Origin: Smallanthus sonchifolius
Lineage: Eukaryota > Streptophyta > Magnoliopsida > Asterales > Asteraceae
NCBI GenBank assembly: GCA_023525975.1
Contig: CM042027.1
Location: 14,465,001-14,529,000, forward strand
Direction of reading: 5' to 3'
Length of the DNA: 64,000 nt
A program made the position numbers and the translations under genes. The notes below the pieces were generated by a model. That model did no database searches. It saw nothing but the letters and a program-made list of their open reading frames with translations, and was not told the origin of the DNA. This document shows, in pieces, positions 22,701 to 34,531 of the stretch (position 1 is the stretch's first letter; every line of letters begins with the position of its first letter).

Positions 22701-24187
22701 GTAATAAAGTAATTGGTTAAAGAAAAAGAAAAAAACTAATAAGCTGATAAAAATAAAGGTTGTAAAATGAAAATTTTAAGAAAAAGACAATGCTAATGCA
22801 ATTGTGATGTCAACAATGCTTTAAAGACTGGTACTATATGAGTTTTGTAAGTACTGAAATATGACGTAAAAAAAATCGTAACTTTACAACAGTTAATTTT
22901 TTTTAAAGTTGTCATGATTTATAATAAAAAATGGAAAACATATCTTTTTTTCTAAAAGAATATGGTAGTGGACGTCGGAGAGTTCTTCAAAATGAAACAG
23001 CAACAGCTGTCCACGCCGCCAAGCCCACAAATCAAATGTTGTTACTGTTCACCTAAACTCATTTATGAGTGTTAATAATTTTGTTATAGTTAATAGAAAC
23101 GAGTTGAATAATCACGCTAGTGCCGTTCAAAAACAAAAAGGATAATCACATTAGTAGGACATCCGGTTCAATGTGATTCGTGTTTCAATTAAGTCACTTA
23201 AACTTTTTCTTTTTTGTCTCAACTAAAAAAAAATCACATCAGCACTTTTAAATGTTAATCATGTAAAATGTATAGGATTAGTGAAGGCTGAGAATCGAGT
23301 TATATACAGAAGAACAAACGAATTTTAGGAGACAAACCATCTCAACTCTAAGAATTTAAAATTTTATTATGAACAAAAACCACAAATTACAATAACCCTT
23401 AAACCTTATATTTATACTAAATACTAACTTAATCACCAAGCTAAATCAAAAAGAATTTGACTCCAAAAATAAATTCTCTAAACTAAGAATAAATTACAAC
23501 CTAAAAATAGAACAAATAAATTCCAAAAAAAAAACTACTGAATCAAATAAAATTAGTAAAATTTCAACTGCCATCTTTTTCCTTTTTTTTCTTTGTTGCA
23601 ATTCCAAATTAAGCCAACAATTAGTACATAATAACTAAATTGGGATATAAAAAATTTAAATGACTTAATTGAAACACTCTGAAAAATTGGTTACATTTCT
23701 ATTAAGTTTTAAATATCGCTACTTACTAAACAAGGGACCACCCCCCGAAAATGATGTCACTTGTTTAAAATGCCTCTGTCATATAAAATTTGCAAGAAAA
23801 TGATAAGTTATATAAAAATTTATATATATTATTGTAAGGTTTTTTTGACCCAACATGTAACATACAATATATTAAAAGTAGCATGAGAAATGAAACTTTA
23901 GGGATTGCTTTATAGAAGCAAAGTTTGGCCCCAAATTTCACATCTGATAATCACATTAGATTTTTTTTTTCATGAGATAAAAGATCATCCGAATGGATAT
24001 GCTTGTCCCCTTTTGGGTTTAACTATTGATTGGTATATGATTATGATTATACCTTATGATATCAAACCCATAATCACTTTGTCTTTGAATATGTTTAATT
24101 AACTATACCATAGAATACATTTCTCACAGTAAATAGTATATATAGTTATATACATTATTATTAAATACGCTTTCCCATATAAGTATA
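22701..24187. other. Intergenic, no feature recognised
   Basis: AT-rich. The ORF at 23905-24102 lacks any family feature. Confidence 0.4.
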
Positions 24188-24235
24188 ACTAGATTGTTCT
24201 CCCCCGCGCGTTGCGCTGGGTATTTCGTCACGATC
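24188..24235 (-). mobile_element. Helitron-type 3' end
   Basis: Minus strand CCCAGCGCAACGCGCGGGG hairpin followed by CTAGT (24188-24192) and T. The DNA to its right (24.4-27.1 kb) contains exon-like gene fragments on the same strand, as expected if this Helitron captured host exons. Confidence 0.5.
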
Positions 24236-24430
24236 CCAAAATAAATTAATATATCATGATTAGGTTAATGTCTAGAATTAAAATCATCAGTGTGGTAAAA
24301 TAAACAATAATATGGAAGTGTATAACTTAACCAATGTCATAGTTTTGTTTCTTTTACAAATCACATAATTTCAATAACTATCAAGCGAAATTGACAAAAA
24401 AAAAATTAAATGAACACATACCATAGGATT

Positions 24431-24562
24431 TTACCACCTCCATAAATATAGTCCTAATCTTCTAGCACTTCTGGCGTGTTGCTGCAGATTCTGTTGTTCT
24501 TTCGGGAGATCATAGGCAGAGTAAAGCGATACCATTGTGCAAGAGGCTAGAGCTATGGTTAC
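24431..24562 (-). pseudogene. Terminal-exon-like fragment, unknown protein
   Basis: Minus strand: acceptor CATACTGCAG, then a 43-codon open frame to TAA (24431-24433). It reads VTIALASCTMVSLYSAYDL followed by PKEQQNLQQHARSARRLGLY. The ordinary codon use and a good acceptor make it look like a real last exon. I do not recognise the family, and no upstream exon joins to it with certainty. Confidence 0.45.
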
Positions 24563-24569
24563 CTGCAGT

Positions 24570-25950
24570 ATGGATATAGAAGAAAAAATTACAGACTTTA
24601 GGCAATTAACTAAAAGTTATTGATGTGTAAATAAGTTGTATATAATCTAATGTCACAAATATGTTTTTTTTTAGATTTTAAGGTCAAACTTAAAACATTT
24701 TTCCTGCATAGGAAAAATTGAACTTTAGACAAATAGTAAAGGAGCCGAAGAAGCAAAACCAAAGACAACACAATAAAATGCCAAGTATATCACAAAGAAA
24801 ACCCAAAGCTTTGTTTCAACTTTCATACAAATTGTCTCTCTTTGAAATAGCTAAAAGATGGCTCTAAGGTTATCATTTCATAGTCAATTATACAAAAAAA
24901 CCTATATCAAATTAAATGGCTTACTTAGTCTCTTAAGATCAATAAATTAATACTACCAAATTGTTCCCATGATATCCAAAATTGAAAATATTTCATAACA
25001 AAATGTACGGATATAGATCTCTAATTCATTAATAAACCGAGAAACTAAACAGCGAACTGGTGATATTCCATAAATAAAGTGTATATACAATTGTTGTCAA
25101 ACATAAGATCTATTGCCTCCCAATTGTAATGCAACTACAACCAACAAGGCAACACCAATATGTTATGTTCATATAATATGATCTTGAAATGGCCAATCAT
25201 ATCTGGTCATATAAGAAACGCAGATTCCGTATACCTAGAATTGACACATTGGGCTTCAATCAAGTGTTGGGTAGAAATTTCAGTAATAGCTTATTTTCTG
25301 AATTTGAAAAATTATAATTCATAAAAAAAAACACGGGTAAGCAATTTTGCTTACGCTTATTGTGAGTAATACAATGTTTTCTTTCTCCTAAAAGGCAAAA
25401 AGTATCATAAAGTTTTTATTTAATTGAAGAAAGTTTAAAAAAATTTCAACTGTTTCTTTTTTGGATAGAAGTGCTGCAGAAAATGGCTATTACTACTCCA
25501 GTTTGGTAGTTCAACGTGTCAAGTTTATCATCATTTACCCAAAATATCAAACAACTTTAAAATTTTGTATCTTTTAAGAAGAGTAAAAAAAGGTTCTCTC
25601 TTTGGCATTTAAAAAGTCATTGTTTGCCTAGAAAAGCCATCCAAAGGTATAAAAAATTCCTTAAAACTCTTGTATTTCCCTTTCCTTTGCTAAAACATAT
25701 GTGTCATGCTTGTGTTAAGATTCAATTAGAATTTCAAAGAAAATGCCTTTGCAATAAAGTAAATCATGATCTCCATACTCTAATCAAGATAAACACAGTC
25801 AACAAAACAACATAAATTTGTTTAGCAACGGTCATTGCCTGATTTGCAAAGCCCCAAAACAGAACTCAAAACACCACACTGCCTCAAAGCTCAGACATGA
25901 CATAAAACAAACAAAAACTTCATATCAAAGAAAACCCAAAGCTTTGTTTG
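24570..25950. other. AT-rich DNA between exon fragments
   Basis: No gene recognised. AAGAAAACCCAAAGCTTTGTTT occurs near 24797 and again near 25929, a short dispersed duplicate. The ORF 25624-25815 is not supported. Confidence 0.4.
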
Positions 25951-25957
25951 TGATTTC

Positions 25958-26994
25958 ACCCTAAATCAAACACAAAACCAATTAGATAGATTGAACAAAA
26001 TTTAAACCTTGTCATCCTTAAAATTGAAAATTGAAAATTTAAATGCATATTAGTTTTGGAAACTCTGTGAATCCATTTTAGCAATTTTAGCTTCTATTTC
26101 AATGAGCCTTGCCCAAAGTTGATTGAATACCTAATGATCAAACCAATTCTACTAACTATGTCAAATGTTACAATTAATGGCCATTAATTGAAATTTTATG
26201 ACAAATTCTACCACTTTCATGACCAGTTCAACTCTAATAAATTATTACTACTATTCATTTGGTCTTGGTTAGACACTTAGGTCTGTTTTTACTTTTAACT
26301 TTTTACCATGAAGCAACTACAGTCTGTGGATTTCCAGTGATTTTTGAAGTTTTGTTAATGGAAATTTCAGTGAATCAATCGGAAATTGGATATTTCATGT
26401 TTAGCCCTAATTTTAACTTTTAAATTTAGGTGTTTTTATATAATTGACTATGAAATGATAAAACCCTAAATCAAACACAAAACCAATTAGATAGATTGAA
26501 CAAAATTTAAACCTTGTCATCCTTAAAATTGAAAATTGAAAATTTAAATGCATATTAGTTTTGGAAACTCTGTGTATCCATTTTAGCAATTTTAGCTTCT
26601 ATTTCAATGAGCCTTGCCCAAAGTTGATTGAATACCTAATGATCAAACCAATTCTACTAACTATGTCAAATGTTACAATTAATGGCCATTAATTGTAATT
26701 TTATGACAAATTCTACCACTTTCATGACCAGTTCAACTCTAATAAATTATTACTACTATTCATTTGGTCTTGGTTAGACACTTAGGTCTGTTTTTACTTT
26801 TAACTTTTTACCATGAAGCAACTACAGTCTGTGGATTTCCAGTGATTTTTGAAGTTTTGTTAATGGAAATTTCAGTGAATCAATCGGAAATTGGATATTT
26901 CATGTTTAGCCCTAATTTTAACTTTTAAATTTAGGTGTTTTTATATAATTGACTATGAAATGATAAAACCCTAAATCAAACACAAAACCAATTA
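25958..26994. repeat. Tandem duplication, 505-bp unit x 2 plus 27 bp
   Basis: ACCCTAAATCAAACACAAAA starts at 25958, 26463 and 26968, an exact 505-bp period. The two full units differ at only a few bases (for example GTGAATCC against GTGTATCC). Each unit contains a complete copy of the terminal exon described at 26555-26635. Confidence 0.95.
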
Positions 26995-27049
26995 CAGGAC
27001 GTACCTTCTCGAATATTTCTTTCTTCCAAGTCTCACATGTCTCCTGCTC
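26050..27049 (-). pseudogene. Last two exons of an unrecognised gene, terminal exon duplicated
   Basis: Minus strand: exon 27049-27005 (acceptor TTTGCTAG, donor GTACGT) encodes EQETCETWKKEIFEK. It joins in phase 0 to 26635-26555 (acceptor GATCATTAG), encoding VFNQLWARLIEIEAKIAKMD and a short tail to TAA. A second copy of that terminal exon with its acceptor lies at 26130-26050. The sequence is Glu/Lys-rich and helical, suggesting a coiled coil. No further 5' exon was found before the foldback element at 27277, so the gene looks truncated or captured. Family unknown. Confidence 0.55.
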
Positions 27050-27276
27050 CTAGCAAACTTTCCATCTTCATCATTGTATTTTTCTCTGTTTTCTAAAACA
27101 TACAGACATGGGGTTGCGAGTGGATGGGTGGTGTGGAGTATTTGTAAATTAGAGAGGGGTGTGGAGTATTTGTAAATTAGAAAACCTCAGTGGCCAGGGT
27201 ATAAAGCAACAAAACTTAGCTATTCACCGACGTACCTTTTCTGTTATAACACCTTTTGTGTTATACTTAATAATAA

Positions 27277-28382
27277 GAGTAAACTTTCTTTTTGGCCCAC
27301 TAGTCTAAAAAAAGAATATTTTAATATATCGTTCGTATTTTTGTAACCATTTCATTTCATGACACTAACTCTGTTAATTTTTCTGTTAAGTATAGAAACA
27401 TTTTAGTTATTTTATTTTTATGTAAACTAGTTAATCTTTTCAGTTCAATAAAAGGTTTTTTAGGCTTTTTCATAAAACTTTTTTACACTTTTTTTAAAAA
27501 CGTTTTTTTTTTTTATTTTTTAAAATCATTTTTTTTGTTTTTTTTTCCGTAAAAACGTCTTTTTTTAATCTTTTTAAAAACGTTTTTTCACTTTTCTAAA
27601 AAACACCTTTTTAACTTTTTTTCATAAAAAACGTTTTTAAAAACATTTTTTTAGTTTTTTTATAAAAAAGTTTTTTACTTTTTTCGTAAAATGTTTTTTT
27701 AACTATTTTAAAAACGTTTTTTTTTACTTTTTAAAAAAGACATTTTTGAATCTTTTTAAAAACGTTTTTTCACTTTTCTAAAAAATATTTTTTTAAACTT
27801 TTTTCATAAAAAACGTTTTTAAAAACATTTTTTAGTTTTTTTTATAAAAACGATTTTTAGCTTATTCATAAAATATTTTTTTATCTATTTTAAAAACGTA
27901 TTTTTTTAAATAGTTCACTATTTTTAAAACTAGTTCACTCAAAAAAGAAAAAAAAAGTTTTTAAAATAGTTAAAAAAAAATTTATAAAAAAATATTTTTA
28001 AATCGCTTTTTATGAAAAAAGTTTTAAATTTTTTTTTATCAAAAAACGTTTTTAAAAAGATTCAAAAAAGACGTTTTTTATGGAAAAAAGAACTAAAAAA
28101 ATAATTTTTAAAAGTAAAAAAAATGTTTTTAAAAAGAGTAGAAATTATTTTCATGAAAAAATCTAAAAAAAGTTTTTATTGAACTTAAAAATTTAACTAG
28201 TTTACTTAGAAATAAAATGACTAAAATGCTCTTATACTTAACAGAAAAGTTAACAGCATTAGTGTCATGGACTGAAATGGTTATAAAAATACAACATTAG
28301 GGGCTGATATGTTAAAAGATTCTTTTTTGAACTAAAAGGGTTAAACAGACCAAACCACAGGGGCCAAAAACGAAGTTTACTC
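27277..28382. mobile_element. MULE-like foldback element, 1.1 kb
   Basis: Ends GAGTAAACTTTC (left) and GAAGTTTACTC (right) begin long inverted arms. Matching blocks include TTAACAGAAAAGTTAAC-type and GACTAAAATG/CATTTTAGTT sequences. The 9-bp duplication TAATAATAA flanks it (27268-27276 and 28383-28391), as for Mutator-like elements. The centre is built of degenerate AAAAACGTTTTTTT units, and there is no ORF. Confidence 0.85.
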
Positions 28383-28396
28383 TAATAATAATAATA

Positions 28397-28905
28397 ACTA
28401 GTTTAATACCCGCGCTTCGCGGCGGATGTTAGGTTTCCTAATTCGCTCATAATAGGTTTGGTTTGTTACAGTAATACAAAGGTTACGACACTCAATATAG
28501 GATACGATACGAAAAAAAACTCCATTTTGAATACAACTTCGTTTTCAAATAAACTTATATCATAATTTTGACGAAAAAAAAGTAAAAACAACCACGCAGT
28601 CCGTTTTTTGAAAAAAATTAACTAACGAAAGTTAATAAAGAAAACCGGAATTAATAGAAAATTAAACAGGTTATACCCGCGCTAAGCGGCGGGTGTTTGG
28701 CCGGTCATTAATAAAATTTAAGCCAAAACGTAGGCGCAACGGTAAAAGTAATGGTAATAAAAAAAACCTAAAGGTAAATAATAAAAAAAGAAAAAAAATT
28801 GGGTAGTCGAAAACTATAAAAGCGAAGACCGAGACCGGTTTCGATAATACCGAGACCGGGAATGATGTTGTCAGCTCATAATAGGTTCGGTCCGTTACGA
28901 GACCA
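28397..28905 (-). mobile_element. Two tandem Helitron-type 3' segments
   Basis: Minus strand CTAGT at 28397-28401 preceded by hairpin CCGCCGCGAAGCGCGGG. A second hairpin unit (CCCGCGCTAAGCGGCGGG) lies at 28677 without its own CTAGT, followed by sequence homologous to 5666-5850. The 28430-28670 block resembles 5850-5965. The two family segments are therefore joined head to tail. The first sits immediately beside the MULE target duplication. Confidence 0.55.
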
Positions 28906-30930
28906 ACTTACCTGTTTTGGCCTTTCACCCATTTTGGCACCTCCACTAGAAACCTACAACTGTTATGATTAACACCTGATCTCACTCAACTATGTTATGT
29001 GGTTTAATGTTCCTGAATGGATAAAGAAACTTGCAAATGCTGGGATAAAGATGGAGACTGCTATAAATATAGGGGATGATCACAAAATTAGTTATGTTTT
29101 CTACAAAATTCACATACTTTTTAGTAGTTTTTCATAATCCCTTGGCTGCATTAGGTAATTTAGTCTTGTGCAAAAAGTTTTGTTGTTGATAGGGTTGTAT
29201 TTACGGGTCAAACCAAAAAATAGTTAGCTAGAAAGAGACGGGTCAAATGAGCCAAACAGGTTTGAAGTCACCCAAAACTCATGTTCAATGACAACCCTCC
29301 TAAATCATTTTATCAAACATTCTGAATATTATTGTAGCAGTATTGTTTTTCTTATCAAACATTCTAAATATTATAAATTTATCATTTTATATCCATGTAG
29401 AATGAGTTATTATAAACTCCATCACTTAAACTCCTCATTTTCTACAGACTTATGCTCCTTGGACAACATATGCATACACAACACTGTGGTTTATTTTTCA
29501 AAATTTAAGAAGATTATTTTGTAAATTGGAATACAGAAATAGGACTAAAATGTAGACTTGTGCTTCTTAGACACTAAACTATAACTTGAGAATAAGTATT
29601 GTTTCCAATCAACAAAGTGTTTCTGCTAATCTCATGCTTTTCCAATGAGCATAACCAGTCGTACATGTACTTTTACCATGTATAACTAAGCATTTTCACC
29701 TCTTTTTTTGCAGGTTCCTAATTTGTAGATGAATTTACTGTTTTTGGTATCACAATTGAGCCAGCTTTGACTATCTTCGGTTATTAAGAAGCTTCGCCAA
29801 ACAATTTACGATTACTAGCTTGGGTATTTTGTTTATCTTGAATGTTAGGAAGCCTATCTAAATGGTCCGCAGTTAGAAATGAATGTTGTGTTTGGTAGTC
29901 TTTGGTTTAAAACTAATGTTGTATTTGGTAGTAATTGGATGTGACTTAAAACTTTAGTATTTGGTCTAACAAAGAATTTTACAGTTTTTAAAACCCCTCT
30001 TATAATAAAAGACTAAATGGTTTTGCCACTTGGCATCACCACATTCCATCTCATAATTTTTTTTCCCTCAAAACACATTTATATTCTCCATTTAATATTT
30101 CTATATTTAGCATTTTTTTTGAAAAATTACATAAATAAATATTTAACAAATCAATTCATCATTATTACTACTAGCTAACATTTTTTTAAAATTATCATCA
30201 AAAGTGAATATTTAAAAAAAATCAAGAATAAAAAAATTGGAGATTTTAAAAAAGCGATTTTTAAAGTTTTATTATTAAAAAACGATTTTTTCAAATTTAT
30301 TAGCAAAAAACAAGATTTTTTTAATTTTACATATAAAATTTAAAATACTACGTTTGTATTTTAAATAAATATCTGTTAAAATAAAGTTTACTATTTTTAT
30401 ATAGTAGTTTTTTAATTTTAATTAAATTTGATATTTATAAATAAATATTTTATTTTGATTTATAAATTTTAATACTTAGTTTTTAATTAAAATTATGTAA
30501 CTTTCAAATATTTATTTTTAAAAATGTAATATATTTTAAACTTTATTTTTTTTAAATGACGAGATTTTTTTTCAAAAAATATGTTTACAAGTTTCAATTC
30601 TAATTTATTAGTTTTAATTTTTTCATATTTAATTTTGGAATTTTAAATTTAATTATGTCGAAATATTAAGTAGTGAAACTTTTAAAATTTGGAGTTTCAA
30701 ATTTTAAATTTAAAAGACGATATATTGTTGAAATTAAAAAAAAAATTATATTTTTTATTATTTTTTTAATAAGAGATTTAGTATTAAAAGTTTAACGAGA
30801 TTTTTCGTATACAAGTACGTGACACCTAGTGTTTCTATATATGTAACATTAACATAATGATAATTTTACATATACGTAACACTATGTTTGAGAGTGGTTA
30901 GCATAGTTATCACATAAATATTAGTTAGCA
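28906..30930. other. Intergenic, no gene recognised
   Basis: Gene-like scraps (for example PEWIKKLANAGIKMETAIN near 29015) lack splice or frame support. TCTTATAATAAAAGAC at 30000 resembles a Helitron 5' end. 30120-30780 is extremely AT-rich. Confidence 0.35.
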
Positions 30931-30934
30931 TTTG

Positions 30935-30943
30935 AACCCCACC

Positions 30944-30975
<32 letters not shown>

Positions 30976-31039
30976 ACATACGAATACATATATATGAAAA
31001 TGTGTAAATACACACTTAAAGATTTATAAAATTTACTTT

Positions 31040-31075
<36 letters not shown>

Positions 31076-31145
31076 ACATACGAATACATATATATGAAAA
31101 TGTGTAAATACACACTTAAAGATTTATAAAATTTACTTTTGATTT
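30935..31145 (+). repeat. Tandem duplication, 100 bp x 2, with TA microsatellite
   Basis: TTATTACATACGAATACA begins at 30971 and again at 31071. Each unit is preceded by a (TA)n run and followed by identical sequence to TTTACTTTTGAT. Repeat slippage at the TA tract is the likely cause. Confidence 0.9.
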
Positions 31146-31357
31146 GTTTATTATAACAAAGTGTATATATATAAATATACATACATATATATGTTATATA
31201 CATATACAAATAATATGTTTAAAATAAGGATGAAACTTTGAATTAATGCACGTTAATAATAATTAATGTGATAAGGATGAGATTGAAAAAAAGTATCATT
31301 ACAATCTAAAATGCAATAAAATAATGCAAGAAAATCATGGATGTTACAAGTGGTGGC

Positions 31358-32157
31358 TGTGACGGTTCGGGAGTGGCACGAGAAGTTCACGACAACTGTG
31401 GGGAGGCCAAGGGGTGGTCGCGAAGGGTTGAGGTTGCCGGAACAGGTGGTAAACGACAGGGGAGCCGTGGTGATGCCGAGATTATTCGATTCGTGCTATG
31501 TAACGGTTTGAGCCTACGGTAGAGTGCATGGGCATGTATTGTGATTAATATTATTTTAATAATCGTTATGTTACATGTTGTGCGTGAGAGTGTGTCAAGT
31601 GCTTAACGGTCGTGGGAGGTAGTCAAGTGTAAGCTTGACATTGTGTTGACATTAGTCAACAGGTTATTGTGTCTAACAGCAGTCAGACGGGATACTGTGT
31701 TTGACTGTGTCTTTGGATACGGTGAATGGGAAATGAATGTGTGTCGTTGATTATAAATACTTGTTTGGATGTAAATCATTTATGAGTTAAACCTTTTGAG
31801 ACCTAAACCATTTTTGTAATGGTTTCAGAATTTAATATCCATAATAAACTATTATAGACCTCACTCAACATAGCTGACGTTTTAAGCATGTATTTCATGT
31901 AAAGAGAATATGTGAGCTGACGATTTCTAGATGGCGTTTGGTTACGCTGTGGGTTTGTGATGACATTTAAATTGTGATATGTTTTGTCGAGATATGTGAA
32001 TATTAGTAATTGGTTTGAATTAGATTTGGGGTCGGGTCGTTGACCATGGTTTGACTATTTGATTTCCGTTGTAATGAATTGAGTTTAGTTTGATGTCAAT
32101 GACTACTTAGCTTGTGTTTGTGCCAACAAGTAGGGTTCTCGGGTTTGGGGCCTTACA
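31358..32157 (+). mobile_element. Candidate solo LTR, 800 bp
   Basis: Begins TGTGACGGTTCGG and ends GGGCCTTACA, with flanking GTGGC (31353-31357) and GTGAC (32158-32162), a 4/5 match for a 5-bp duplication. It contains TATA-like TTATAAATAC near 31750 and AATAAA-like signals near 31848. No internal retrotransposon genes or second LTR. Confidence 0.4.
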
Positions 32158-32420
32158 GTGACCAAGGAGAACCTTATTTGACCAACAATGATCTTAATTG
32201 ACCATCAATCACTCTAATATGATGTTATTGACCCTAAGAACGACAGTTAACCTCAATTGACCATGGTTTACCTACAAACAACATTCAATGACCGCCATTG
32301 ACCCCAATTGAAAAAAAATTAATGTTGATTGGTCATTAATGACCATATTAACCCTAACTGAGCATTAATGATGCTAATTGGCCCTTAGTCACTGATCGAA
32401 CCATAAATTACCATATCTCT
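32158..32420 (+). repeat. Degenerate TTGACC-rich tract
   Basis: TTGACC, TTGACCA or AATGACC recurs roughly every 15-30 bp in both direct and variant forms. TTGACC is the W-box core bound by WRKY factors, but a decayed minisatellite explains it equally well. Confidence 0.5.
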
Positions 32421-32640
32421 GGTTTTTTTTAATTTTTTACATTTTCTTTAAGGGTTAAACGAGTAACAATGACCTCATATGTTTTTATGTACCTAACTAT
32501 GTTTCTTTTTTAACAGTCTCAACCGTTTAAGATCCGATTCACTGCGTGCATCACGGTAAAATTTACTAGTTTCTATTAAAAATAATTGAAAATTCCCTCC
32601 CAATTTTCATTCCCCCTAATTCCCAAAACAATTTAACTAT

Positions 32641-32938
32641 GAGCATTCACAGAAGTTTCCCTATATTTATGTAAGTGAGTTCCCCATATTTTAGAGGGTG
32701 GTTTAAAGTGATTGTGAGTGGAGAAAAGAGAAAAGGTATAAATTTTCTGTATATATGGGGAAAACACTGTTCACCTGCATAATTTTTTTAATATTTTTTG
32801 AAAGTGGTTGTGAGTGGAGGAGAGAGAAAAGGTAATAATAAAGGTATAAAAAATATTATTTAATTGAAAATGAGAGAAAAATATAGTGATTTTAGTGTAA
32901 TTATAGAGATGGGGATAGGGATGCTACTGTGAATGCTC
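32641..32938. mobile_element. MITE, 298 bp
   Basis: Perfect 12-bp inverted ends GAGCATTCACAG (32641-32652) and CTGTGAATGCTC (32927-32938). Flanked by TAT on the left and TAA on the right, so at most a TA duplication is seen. The interior shares GTGAGTGGAG blocks and has no ORF. Confidence 0.8.
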
Positions 32939-33084
32939 TAAGTGTATTTGTTTTTCAATCTCGCTGTTCTAATGTAAGGAGAGACACAAAGCCTAAGCTC
33001 AAGGATCTGGTCACCGTCGAACAAGGTTCGGTTCTCCGTGCAACATTTCTCCAATTACGATGTTAATAATATTGTAAATCAAGC

Positions 33085-33255
33085 CCTTAACGAAAGCCAA
33101 GCAAGTCGAAGAACATTATGTAAGCCTAATTAGAAGCTGGCCTTAACGAAAGCCAAGCAAGTCGAAGAACATTATGTAAGCCTAATTAGAAGCTGGATGA
33201 AGGAACAGTTTTAGACATTGAGGAACAGTTTTAGACATTGAGGAACAGTTTTGCG
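33085..33255 (+). repeat. Two adjoining minisatellites
   Basis: A 56-bp unit (CCTTAACGAAAGCCAAGCAA onward) occurs twice from 33085 and 33141. A 20-bp unit (GAGGAACAGTTTTAGACATT) follows in about 2.5 copies from 33199. Confidence 0.85.
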
Positions 33256-34500
33256 TCGTTTTCCAGGTTTTTATTCGAATATAATCGCTAATTGTTAACA
33301 GAGTTTGAGTTCGATCGTTAACAATGGTGTCTGATTTAGAGTTTGTAATATTTGGTGACGGTGTAATATTGGTATCTTTATATGATATCTGGGATTTATA
33401 TATGAATACATATAGATTCAGTACAATAAATTAGTTTGCAATTATGAACTTGTATGAAACATTATCAAACTGGTTGTTTGTTCGCTTAGGAGATGCGAGC
33501 AGTATTGATAAGTCAAAACCCGAGGTTGAAGCTGTGGTCTCAAGAATTACTTACCGTCCTATTTTTATTAACACTTGAGTTTTTTAACCGTGTTTGACAC
33601 TAAATGTTTTTTAACGAATTTTGGATAGTTAGTATTTCAGATCAACCCAACCCATATGAAAAATTATCCGTTACCCATTTTGATTACCCAACCATCAACT
33701 GCTCTTCAGATTTTTAACATGGGATTTATTCTCTGAACATGATAGTGCTTTTTTTTTATTTTTTTATAAGATAATCATTTCTAAAATGCGTTTTAAGATT
33801 CTGATGCATCACAAGCACCAAAACCCAGAGTCACAGAATCAAAATTTGGGCAATATACAGAAAGTCAGTTAACAATTGTTTTAAACTCACTTCATGAAGG
33901 CACACTCAGTTAACAATGGATGGTGTGGGTTCCCTTATGATAGCTTGCAGCATACTTTATCATATGCTTGTTCTGAGTACTAAAAAGTAAAGACCGATGT
34001 TTTATTTAAATTGTTTGCTGCCTTAAAATTAAATAGTACATTTTTCATGGTTTTGAGATATGTGTGGTAGGATGACAACATGATAGAGCCCAAAAGGCGG
34101 CTGTTGGATTTCAAGAAAAACAAAGGAAATACAAAGGATAATGGACCCGCTTCGAGATGGGCTGTTGGATTTTTTTCGAGCTGAAAAGTTGAGGTCGAGC
34201 TCAGCTCGTTAAAAGCTCGAGCCAGCTCGTGGCTCGTCTAGCTAGCTCGTTTTTTTACACATTAATATATATATATATATAAACAAAAAAAAAGTTTTTT
34301 ATTCTCGGTTTGAAGTTTATTGTCTTTAAAAAAACTAAATAGATGGAAGGGACAATATATAAAAAAAAAATACATAACTCAAAACTTATAAAGTAGAGAG
34401 TAAATACAATGGTAAATAAAGTAAAATTTTAGTCCAAACTTAGATTCATTGAAAACAAATGAACTTAAAAAATCAAAACATCATACTTTAAATATAACAC
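33256..34500. other. Intergenic, no gene recognised
   Basis: AT-rich. 34140-34260 is rich in GAGCTCG/AGCTCGTT motifs and ends CTCGTTTTTTTACAC, resembling a degraded relative of the hAT MITE at 3309-3670. (TA)n at 34265 and (AC)n at 34503. Confidence 0.4.
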
Positions 34501-34531
34501 ATACACACACACACACACACATATATATATA

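Noticed and set aside
25958..26994. CRISPR-like or satellite array
   Set aside because: Only two 505-bp units plus a short remainder, in a plant genome; it is a simple tandem duplication.
29997..30830. Plus-strand Helitron from TCTTATAATAAAAG to CACCTAGT
   Set aside because: No GC hairpin before the CTAGT and flanking bases are not A and T; left as intergenic.
31337..31522. Gly-rich plus-strand ORF
   Set aside because: Spans the start of the candidate LTR and has no family features.
32158..32420. W-box enhancer
   Set aside because: TTGACC copies are part of a degenerate minisatellite-like tract with no nearby gene.
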